Part shown: positions 26,763 through 33,296 of the stretch, piece by piece
Position numbering within the stretch: position 1 is the stretch's first letter
How the letters are laid out: each line of letters begins with the position of its first letter
Source of the DNA: Brevibacillus sp051967035
GTDB lineage: Bacteria; Bacillota; Bacilli; Brevibacillales; Brevibacillaceae
Reading direction: 5' to 3'
DNA: 64,000 nucleotides
NCBI RefSeq assembly: GCF_051967035.1
Contig: NZ_JBQCKK010000013.1
Coordinates: 53,330 to 117,329, forward strand
The notes under the pieces: generated by a model
Databases searched by the model: none
The model's input: the letters and a program-made list of their open reading frames with translations, nothing else
What the model was told of the DNA's origin: nothing
Position numbers and translations under genes: made by a program

Positions 26763-28139
26763 ATGTTCACGAAAGTTCTGATTGCCAATCGCGGAGAAAT
26801 CGCCGTGCGTATTATTCGAGCGTGCCAGGAGCTGGGGATCGCCACGGTGGCCGTCTACTCGGAAGCAGACCGCGAAGCGCTGCACGTCGAGCTGGCAGAC
26901 GAAGCGTACTGCATCGGCCCGAAGGAATCGAAGGACAGCTACTTGAACATGGCCCGGATCATGACGGTTGCCTTGCTCACAGGCGTGGATGCGATCCATC
27001 CCGGCTACGGCTTTTTGGCGGAAAACGCTTCGTTTGCCCAACTGTGCCAGGATTGCTCGATTACGTTCATCGGCCCTGATCCTGATGCGATTGCGAAAAT
27101 GGGAGACAAAGCGGTCGCCAAAGCGACGATGAGCGCGGCGAATGTGCCGCTCGTGCCAGGCACGGACGGGCTGATCGACGACATCGAAGAAGCGCTGCAG
27201 GTAGCCGAGAAGATCGGTTATCCCGTGATCGTCAAGGCGACGGCGGGCGGAGGCGGCAGAGGCATGCGCGTCGCCTTTGACGCCGAGGAGCTGGAAAAAG
27301 CGATTCGCCAGGCGCAAAAAGAGGCGGAGACGGCTTTTGGCAACGCGGGCGTGTACCTTGAGAAATACGTCGAGGAGCCGCGCCATGTGGAGATTCAGGT
27401 GATGGGCGACAAGCACGGCAACGTCGTCCACTTGGGCGAGCGGGACTGCTCGATCCAGCGCCGGCACCAGAAGCTGGTAGAGGAAGCACCATCGCCTGCG
27501 CTCGATCCGGAGCTGCGCGAGCGGATGGGGCAAGCGGCTGTCGCGGCTGCGAAGGCGGTTTCGTACCACGGGGCAGGCACCGTCGAATTTTTGCTCGATC
27601 GGCACGGACAGTTTTACTTCATGGAAATGAACACGCGCATTCAGGTCGAGCATCCGGTCACGGAAATGATTACGGGTATCGACCTCATCAAGGAGCAGAT
27701 TTCGGTCGCGGCGGGCAACCCGCTGTCCTTTTCCCAGGAAGACGTCAAAATCAACGGCTGGGCGATCGAATGCCGGATCAATGCGGAAAACCCTGCGAAA
27801 AACTTCATGCCTTCGCCGGGAAAAGTCCGCAACTACTTGCCGCCGGGAGGCTACGGCGTGCGCGTCGACAGCGCCGTTTACCCGGGCTACGAGATTTCGC
27901 CGTTTTACGATTCCATGGTCGCCAAGTTGATCGTGTGGGGCACAAGCCGCGAAGAAGCGCTGGCTCGCATGAAGCGGGCCTTGCGCGAGTTCGTGATCGA
28001 AGGCGTGCACACGACCATTCCGTTTCACGAGAAGCTGCTGGAGCATCCTGATTTTGTGGCGGGCCATTTCGCGACCAACTTTTTGGAGAAACATCCGCTG
28101 GAGCTGAAGGAAACCGAAGCCGCAAGCGGCGGCAAATGA
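26763..28139 (+). CDS. Biotin carboxylase (AccC-like)
   Basis: ATP-grasp enzyme of 458 aa that carboxylates biotin on the BCCP. It begins MFTKVLIANRGEIAVRIIRA, carries the glycine-rich ATP loop KATAGGGGRGMRV, EKYVEEPRHVEIQVMGD, ERDCSIQRRHQK and the catalytic MEMNTRIQVEHPVTEM. With the upstream BCCP and carboxyltransferase it completes an acyl-CoA carboxylase. It is the last gene of the mut operon, with a ribosome binding site AAGGGG before the ATG. The housekeeping acetyl-CoA carboxylase is presumably encoded elsewhere. Confidence 0.94.
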   Translation: MFTKVLIANRGEIAVRIIRACQELGIATVAVYSEADREALHVELADEAYCIGPKESKDSYLNMARIMTVALLTGVDAIHPGYGFLAENASFAQLCQDCSITFIGPDPDAIAKMGDKAVAKATMSAANVPLVPGTDGLIDDIEEALQVAEKIGYPVIVKATAGGGGRGMRVAFDAEELEKAIRQAQKEAETAFGNAGVYLEKYVEEPRHVEIQVMGDKHGNVVHLGERDCSIQRRHQKLVEEAPSPALDPELRERMGQAAVAAAKAVSYHGAGTVEFLLDRHGQFYFMEMNTRIQVEHPVTEMITGIDLIKEQISVAAGNPLSFSQEDVKINGWAIECRINAENPAKNFMPSPGKVRNYLPPGGYGVRVDSAVYPGYEISPFYDSMVAKLIVWGTSREEALARMKRALREFVIEGVHTTIPFHEKLLEHPDFVAGHFATNFLEKHPLELKETEAASGGK

Positions 28140-28238
28140 CGAACGTGCTCGGTTCGGTTCGCCAGGCGGGCAAGGGGCAGAAGCTCTGCGCGCAGCCAGG
28201 TGACACCGGGACATTTGCTCGCGGTGCGTAACGGATCA

Positions 28239-28267
28239 TTGATCGAAGCAGCGCGGTGTGGTAAGAT
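28239..28267 (+). promoter_or_regulatory. SigA-type promoter of the ABC-F leader
   Basis: TTGATC (28239-28244), 17-bp spacer, TAAGAT (28262-28267). Transcription would begin near 28274, producing a leader of about 235 nt before the ABC-F start codon. Confidence 0.65.
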
Positions 28268-28295
28268 GGGTGTACTTTGATGACTGGAGTTGAAG

Positions 28296-28388
28296 CCGAT
28301 GTAGGAAGCTTTCTTGCTTACAAGAGGAAAACAGGTGCGATTTTTTCGCATGTGTATTTCCTTCTATGCAAGAAAGTTACGACATCGG
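28296..28388 (+). promoter_or_regulatory. Leader hairpin A:B of the ABC-F attenuator
   Basis: CCGATGT plus AGCTTTCTTGC (28296-28317, strand A) pairs with GCAAGAAAGTT plus ACATCGG (28368-28388, strand B). Strand B lies inside a short upstream reading frame whose ribosome binding site is in the loop. Strand A can alternatively pair with the 5' arm of the downstream terminator (28457-28465), giving an antiterminator. Confidence 0.7.
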
Positions 28389-28433
28389 TTCACTCAAGCG
28401 ATATATCCAAATCCGGCTCCCTGGGTGGAGTAG
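28335..28433 (+). CDS. Leader peptide ORF of the ABC-F attenuator
   Basis: Short frame of 32 codons beginning GTG, with AGAGGA 6 nt upstream. The peptide starts MRFFRMCISFYARKLRHRF. Its codons 12-18 are strand B of the leader hairpin. A ribosome stalled by an antibiotic while reading the first dozen codons would cover B, free strand A to pair with the terminator stem, and let RNA polymerase reach the ABC-F gene. This layout matches ribosome-mediated attenuation known for vmlR- and vga-type ABC-F genes. The peptide itself is new to me. Confidence 0.55.
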   Translation: MRFFRMCISFYARKLRHRFTQAIYPNPAPWVE

Positions 28434-28451
28434 GTTTTGTTATACGTTTAT

Positions 28452-28493
28452 GAGCTGCAAGAGAGTAACTTTCTTGCAGCTCTTCTATTTTTA
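28452..28493 (+). terminator. Intrinsic terminator used as attenuator
   Basis: GAGCTGCAAGA (28452-28462) and TCTTGCAGCTC (28472-28482) form a perfect 11-bp stem followed by a T-rich tract, 18 bp before the ABC-F gene. A promoter lies upstream of it and no complete full-size gene lies between, so it must be read through for the ABC-F gene to be expressed. Confidence 0.85.
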
Positions 28494-28510
28494 TCCAGGG
28501 GGATGAGGGT

Positions 28511-29989
28511 ATGTCGACCATTAAAGTGACCAATCTGACTTTTGCCTATGACGGCAGTTTCGATCACATTTTTGAAAACGTGAGCTTCCAGATGGATACC
28601 GATTGGAAGCTCGGCTTTACCGGGAGGAACGGCAGAGGGAAGACGACGTTTCTGAACCTGCTGCTGGGACGCTATGAATACAGCGGCACGATCTCGGCGC
28701 AGGTGCCCTTCGAATATTTTCCCTACCAGATTGACAACAAGGAGCGAAACACCAGGGAGATCATTCGGGAGATGGTTCCCGACTGCATGGACTGGGAGCT
28801 GTTGCGCGAATTCTCCTTGTTGCAGGTCGACGAGGATGTGTTGGATCGACCGTTTGCGACGTTGTCCAACGGAGAGCAGACGAAGGTGCTGCTCGCCGCC
28901 CTGTTTTTGAAGGAAAACAGCTTTTTGCTGATCGATGAGCCGACGAACCATCTGGACATGGCTGCGAGAAAGCTCGTCAGCGACTACCTCCAGAAGAAAA
29001 GCGGCTTTATTCTCGTGTCCCACGACAGAGCCTTTCTCGACAACTGCGTGGACCATATCCTGTCGATCAACAAGACGAATATCGAAATTCAAAAAGGCAA
29101 TTTCTCAACGTGGTGGGAGAACAAAGAGCGGCAGGACAGCTATGAGCTGGCGGAAAACGAGCGGCTGAAAAAGGACATCAAGCGGCTGTCCGAGTCCGCC
29201 AAACGCACCGGCAACTGGTCGCACGAAGTGGAAAAAACGAAAAACGGGACGCGAAATTCCGGTTCCAAGGTAGACAAAGGCTATGTCGGCCACAAGGCAG
29301 CGAAAATGATGAAGCGCGCAAAATCAATGGAGCAACGCCAGCATGCGGCTATCGAGGAAAAGTCCAGGCTGCTGAAAAACGTGGAGCAAAGCGACACGCT
29401 GAAGCTCTCTCCGCTCGTCTATCATAAAGACCGCCTGATCGAGCTTCTGGACGTGGCGATTTTTTACGGAGACAAACAGGTCACAAGCGGCGTCCGCTTT
29501 TCGATTTCGCAAGAGGAGCGCATTGCGCTTACGGGGAAAAATGGCTCGGGCAAATCGAGCATCCTCAAGCTGATCTGCGGCGAAGACGTGCGCTACACGG
29601 GAGAGTTCCGCAAAGGAAGCCAGCTGAAAATCTCCTGCGTCTCCCAGGATACGTCGCACTTGCAGGGCGATTTGACGGAGTACGCCAGAAGCAACGGACT
29701 GGACGAAAGTCTGTTCAAAGCAATCCTGCGCAAGCTCGATTTTTCCCGGGTGCAATTCGAAAAGGATATGGCTGCTTTTAGCGGGGGACAGAAGAAAAAG
29801 GTGCTGATCGCCAAAAGCCTGTGCGAGCGGGCGCATCTGTACGTCTGGGATGAGCCGCTGAACTATATCGACGTCATGTCGCGCATGCAGATCGAGGAAC
29901 TGCTTTTGGAGCACGCGCCAACGATTTTGTTTGTGGAGCATGACAGCGAGTTTTGCCGAAATATCGCGACGAAGGTGATCGAGTTGTAA
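28511..29989 (+). CDS. Lsa-type ABC-F ribosomal protection protein
   Basis: Soluble tandem ATPase of 492 aa without membrane segments, resembling the Lsa/CplR antibiotic-resistance group of ABC-F proteins, which displace lincosamides, pleuromutilins and streptogramins A from the ribosome. The start MSTIKVTNLTFAYDGSFDHI and WKLGFTGRNGRGKTTFLNLL are typical of Lsa. First cassette: Walker A at about residues 38-46, signature LSNGEQTK, Walker B LLIDEPTNHLD. Linker about 185-300 is rich in Lys and Glu. Second cassette: GKNGSGKSS, signature FSGGQKKK, WDEPLNYID. Expression is controlled by the attenuator upstream. The drug profile is inferred from family only. Confidence 0.88.
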   Translation: MSTIKVTNLTFAYDGSFDHIFENVSFQMDTDWKLGFTGRNGRGKTTFLNLLLGRYEYSGTISAQVPFEYFPYQIDNKERNTREIIREMVPDCMDWELLREFSLLQVDEDVLDRPFATLSNGEQTKVLLAALFLKENSFLLIDEPTNHLDMAARKLVSDYLQKKSGFILVSHDRAFLDNCVDHILSINKTNIEIQKGNFSTWWENKERQDSYELAENERLKKDIKRLSESAKRTGNWSHEVEKTKNGTRNSGSKVDKGYVGHKAAKMMKRAKSMEQRQHAAIEEKSRLLKNVEQSDTLKLSPLVYHKDRLIELLDVAIFYGDKQVTSGVRFSISQEERIALTGKNGSGKSSILKLICGEDVRYTGEFRKGSQLKISCVSQDTSHLQGDLTEYARSNGLDESLFKAILRKLDFSRVQFEKDMAAFSGGQKKKVLIAKSLCERAHLYVWDEPLNYIDVMSRMQIEELLLEHAPTILFVEHDSEFCRNIATKVIEL

Positions 29990-30103
29990 CAGGAAGACTG
30001 GTGTGGCATGGTGACGCGAGAGGGCGCCGTCACTTGTTCTTGTCCTGTTTTGCGCCGCCTGGACATACCCTGTAGGGAGGAACTTATCCGCAGAGGTGGT
30101 ATC

Positions 30104-30688
30104 ATGAGCGCGGTTTTCCAGGTTTTGGCATTTGTCATCATCGCGTACGTCTGGTTTGTCTGGCTCATGTGGCAAAGAAGAGGACACGTACAGCCGATGC
30201 CCGGGATGGTCAGCGCCATGGCGGTCGGAATGCTGGTCGGGCTGATCGCTGGTCTGTTGTTTGGGCTCCTATTCCAGGGGAGCCTTGCTCGCTCCACGCT
30301 GTGGGGGATGTCGTCCGGCGCGGTGGCAGGCTTGCTCGTCGGCTTGCCCTTGTCGATGCTGACCGTGGTGGAAGGAGTGCTGTCCGGGCTGATGGCGGGC
30401 ATGATGGGCGCCATGCTGGGGGAAATGATCTCGCTGGAGCAGGCGGAGCCGCTGTTGTTTTTTCTCATCATGCTGTACACAGCCTGTCTTTTGCTGATGG
30501 AGAGATGGCATCTGCCTGAACAAAAGAAGGCGGAGCCGTCCGCAACGTGGCTTGGGCTGCGGCATCCCGTCGTCGGGGCTTTGCTCTTGCTCGCTGTGTT
30601 TGTCTGGTTTCAGGCGATGAGCTTCGCGCCCCCCGAGTCAGGCGAGCGCCCGGCCAATCCGTTGCATCATGAGCAACGGCAGAAGTGA
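30104..30688 (+). CDS. Polytopic membrane protein of unknown function
   Basis: A 194-aa protein with about six hydrophobic segments, unusually rich in Gly, Met and Leu (GMLVGLIAGLLFGLL, GVLSGLMAGMMGAMLGEM). No charged catalytic motif or nucleotide-binding site is visible; the C-terminus is short and polar. The ATG at 30104 follows GAGGTGG; an in-frame start at 30008 is less likely. It lies between the ABC-F gene and the bacteriocin precursor in the same direction (gaps of 114 and 168 bp). Possible roles include immunity or export accessory for the bacteriocin, but this is positional inference only. Confidence 0.6.
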   Translation: MSAVFQVLAFVIIAYVWFVWLMWQRRGHVQPMPGMVSAMAVGMLVGLIAGLLFGLLFQGSLARSTLWGMSSGAVAGLLVGLPLSMLTVVEGVLSGLMAGMMGAMLGEMISLEQAEPLLFFLIMLYTACLLLMERWHLPEQKKAEPSATWLGLRHPVVGALLLLAVFVWFQAMSFAPPESGERPANPLHHEQRQK

Positions 30689-30816
30689 CCGTCAGAAGAA
30701 CCAGGAGGAAGGTAGCCAGGGAGTGTCCCCCTTTTCGTCTACCCGATTGATGCCGGGTTTGTCCCGGACCAAAATGGGCGTTTGTATTTGGAACGAATAC
30801 CTATCGCCGCTTCATA

Positions 30817-30835
30817 CATGTAGAGTAGCTACATG
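30817..30835. promoter_or_regulatory. Palindrome just upstream of the bacteriocin precursor
   Basis: CATGTAG and CTACATG are perfect 7-bp arms separated by 5 bp and end 7 bp before the GGAGGTGA ribosome binding site. It could be a regulator-binding site or a hairpin in the precursor mRNA leader. Confidence 0.4.
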
Positions 30836-30856
30836 CAGTGGCGGAGGTGAATGTTG

Positions 30857-31138
30857 ATGGATGAGTGGAAAAAAGAGCTACGAAAGCTGAAGGCTTCGGA
30901 ATTCAAGGCGGAGAAAGTGACTCCCTGGGATAAAGAAAAGGAACAGGAAGCGATGCTGGTGCGCAGCCGATGCGGGCACGGGCGATGCGGAGGCTGTGCC
31001 AGGTGCGGAGGTGGCGCCAGATGTGGAGGCTGTGCCCGATGCGGCGGCTGCGGCGGGTGCAGTTGCGCTTGTAGCTGCGTTGGCACGTGCTTCTTTCCGT
31101 GCTTTTTTCCCTGCACGTCGTGCGCCCGTTGTTTCTAG
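30857..31138 (+). CDS. Heterocycloanthracin/sonorensin-like TOMM precursor peptide
   Basis: Ribosomally made precursor of a thiazole/oxazole-modified microcin, 93 aa. Residues about 1-38 form a charged leader (begins MDEWKKELRKLKASEFKAEK, then VTPWDKEKEQEAMLVRSR). The core that follows is built of CGGC, CARC and CGGGARC repeats, then CSCACSC and two FFPC units, with 17 Cys and a few Ser/Thr as azole substrates. I chose the ATG at 30857 because GGAGGTGA lies 6 nt upstream; an ATG at 30851 is too close. The three modification genes follow directly. A metallothionein role is unlikely in this context. Confidence 0.85.
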   Translation: MDEWKKELRKLKASEFKAEKVTPWDKEKEQEAMLVRSRCGHGRCGGCARCGGGARCGGCARCGGCGGCSCACSCVGTCFFPCFFPCTSCARCF

Positions 31139-31173
31139 CCTTTGCCGAAAGCGAGCAATGCGACCACGAACAC

Positions 31174-31222
31174 GAAAAAGCTCCCGTCCGGCGTATGCCA
31201 GGCAGGGGCTTTTCGGCTTTTT
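31174..31222 (+). terminator. Weak terminator or attenuator between precursor and enzymes
   Basis: GAAAAAGCTCC can pair with GGGGCTTTTC (31205-31214) over a 19-nt loop, followed by a short T run. A second perfect hairpin, ATGTCGG/CCGACAT, lies at 31232-31254. Partial termination here would make much more precursor mRNA than enzyme mRNA. Confidence 0.4.
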
Positions 31223-31316
31223 CCCGCAGGCATGTCGGACAAAGCGCCCGACATACAATGACCGTGACACCCTCATCGCATCAAGTGGCGCATACAGCCA
31301 AGCAAGGAGGAGGAGC

Positions 31317-33296
31317 ATGGTCATACGAAATCCATCGCTGCGTCTGGCAGTGAAACGGGATACGTTTTTTTTGCCCAATCCCGATGGCAGCGTCTATTTT
31401 CGCAATAACGTCGGGACATTTCGCATGGAAGGGGAAATGATCGACCAGTGGGTCCAGCAGTTGTTGCCGATCTTCAACGGGGAGCACACGCTGGCTGAGA
31501 TTACCGCCGACTTGCCGGAGGAATACCAGGCGCAGATTTATCAAATCGCCGACAGCCTGCTGCAAAACGGATTTGCTCGGGACGTGAGCGAGCGTAAGCC
31601 TCATCAGCTGTCTGCTGCGGTCGTGGAGCAATTTTCCGCGCAGATCGGCTTTGTCGAGCATCTGGTTGGTTCCGGCGGCCACGCCTTTCAAACGTATCGG
31701 CAGCAAAAGCCGCTCGCAATCGGGGCGGGTCCGTTTTTGCTGGCTTTGATTCAGGCGTTGTGGGAGTCGGGCTGCCCGCATATTCATTACGCGTCGACCG
31801 ATCCAGCGTCGGTCAATCGAGAAAGGCTGGCAGAACTGTACGCCCACGCCAGACAAAAAGATGCCGAGGCAAAGCTGAGCGAAATCCCGATTCCGCAGCA
31901 GGGAAAAGAAGGCTGGGAGCAAGCGCTTGCGCCGTTTTCTGCGGTTTTGTACGTCGCGGATGATGGCGAACATAGCGAGCTGTCTTTCGTGCATGCCTTG
32001 TGCCGGGAGAGGGGGAAAACGTTTGTTCCCGCCTTTGGACTTTGGCAAAAAGGGATCGCGGGCCCGCTGATTCACCCCGCGTCGCCCGTCTGTCTCGATT
32101 CGGTGCTGCGCCGCTTGCACCGCGTTTCCCTGATTGCAGATGCGGATGACCACCCGTTTACGGCTACGTCCGCCGCTCTGTTGGCAAACGTCGCTGTGTT
32201 TGAATGGTTCAAGCAGGTGACCGGTGTAGCGGCGGCAGAGCCTGCGGGCAAGCTGTACGTGCTCGACCTGGAGACGCTTTCGGGCAACTGGCACACGGCG
32301 ATGGCGCATCCGCTTGTACAGGGAAGTCCGCGTCTCGCTCCGGTGGACGAACAGCAGCTGCTGGCGCAAGCAGCGCCGTCCAGGCACGGTCTGCTTGCTT
32401 CCTTCCTGGCGTGGACTTCGCCGGACGTCGGCATTTTTCACAGCTGGGACGAAGGGGAGCTGGTGCAGCTGCCGCTCGCGCAATGCCAGGTGCAGGCAGT
32501 CGATCCTGTAGCAAGCGGTCCTGCCGAACTGCTGCCCGCCCGAATATGTCCGGGCTATACCCATGAAGAAGCGCGCAGGGAAGCGGGCTTGCTGGGGACG
32601 GAAATGTACGTGTCCCGCCTGGTCGGCGCGTGCGGCATCCGGACGGCTTCAGCACATCTGTTTGGCGGCGGCGAATCGGACAGTACAGAGGAGAGCGCCT
32701 ACGGCATTGGCGCGGGTGAGTCGGGAGCGGAGGCGCTGTGCCGCGCCTTGTACCACCTTTTGCAGTCCAGCCTGGCCGAACAGGTGCGAGAGCGGCCGCC
32801 CGTAGCGACTCGCGTGGTGCTGCCAGAGCTTGCAGACGAGCCGTGCCGTTTTTACCTGCGCGCGCTCGCGATCGAAAACGAACAGCCGCCAATCGCCCGA
32901 GGTGCCGACCTGTACGGCTTTCCGGTGTACTGGGTGGGAATGGCGGCAGGGACAGAGTGGGTGGGCACGGTTGGCCTGCATGAAGCGGCGGCGCTGCGCA
33001 AAGCGCTGCAAGCGGCGTTGGTGCTGCAAAAGCGGCACGACATGCCGCAGGAGCAACTCGCCCCCGTCGTGCGCGCCTCTCATGTCGCGCTGAAACAGTC
33101 CGATCAGCCCGGGCAGGATGCGTTGCTTCGCCCTTGCCCGGATACCGAGGCAGAGCTGTGGCAGCAGGCGCGAGCCGTGCTGGCCCGGCAACGGCTGGTC
33201 CCCGTGCTGTTGAATGCAGCCGTGGAGCCGTTTTTACAGGAGGACCTGGCGGGAGTTGTCGCTTTGTCGTTGCGAGAGGAGGACGCGCATGAGTAA
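31317..33296 (+). CDS. Thiazole-containing bacteriocin maturation protein (ocin_ThiF-like, RRE domain)
   Basis: Maturation protein of 659 aa of the kind found beside heterocycloanthracin precursors. The first 85 residues look like a RiPP precursor recognition element (winged helix: YFRNNVGTFRMEGEMIDQWV, LLPIFNGEHTLAEITADLPE, ADSLLQNGFARDVS), which should bind the leader peptide and present it to the cyclodehydratase. The remainder resembles a divergent E1/ThiF-like protein without an obvious ATP site. The ATG at 31317 is preceded by GGAGGAGG. Its stop overlaps the next start by 8 bp, so the two enzymes are coupled. Confidence 0.8.
   Translation: MVIRNPSLRLAVKRDTFFLPNPDGSVYFRNNVGTFRMEGEMIDQWVQQLLPIFNGEHTLAEITADLPEEYQAQIYQIADSLLQNGFARDVSERKPHQLSAAVVEQFSAQIGFVEHLVGSGGHAFQTYRQQKPLAIGAGPFLLALIQALWESGCPHIHYASTDPASVNRERLAELYAHARQKDAEAKLSEIPIPQQGKEGWEQALAPFSAVLYVADDGEHSELSFVHALCRERGKTFVPAFGLWQKGIAGPLIHPASPVCLDSVLRRLHRVSLIADADDHPFTATSAALLANVAVFEWFKQVTGVAAAEPAGKLYVLDLETLSGNWHTAMAHPLVQGSPRLAPVDEQQLLAQAAPSRHGLLASFLAWTSPDVGIFHSWDEGELVQLPLAQCQVQAVDPVASGPAELLPARICPGYTHEEARREAGLLGTEMYVSRLVGACGIRTASAHLFGGGESDSTEESAYGIGAGESGAEALCRALYHLLQSSLAEQVRERPPVATRVVLPELADEPCRFYLRALAIENEQPPIARGADLYGFPVYWVGMAAGTEWVGTVGLHEAAALRKALQAALVLQKRHDMPQEQLAPVVRASHVALKQSDQPGQDALLRPCPDTEAELWQQARAVLARQRLVPVLLNAAVEPFLQEDLAGVVALSLREEDAHE

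Noticed and set aside
28280..28453. 57-codon frame as the leader peptide of the ABC-F attenuator
   Set aside because: It starts only about 6 nt after the predicted transcription start, has no ribosome binding site, and runs through the terminator stem. The 32-codon frame at 28335 has a good site and the right position relative to the hairpins.
30857..31138. Cysteine-rich metallothionein
   Set aside because: The protein has a charged leader followed by a Cys-repeat core and is directly followed by YcaO, SagB and RRE genes, which fits a modified bacteriocin far better.
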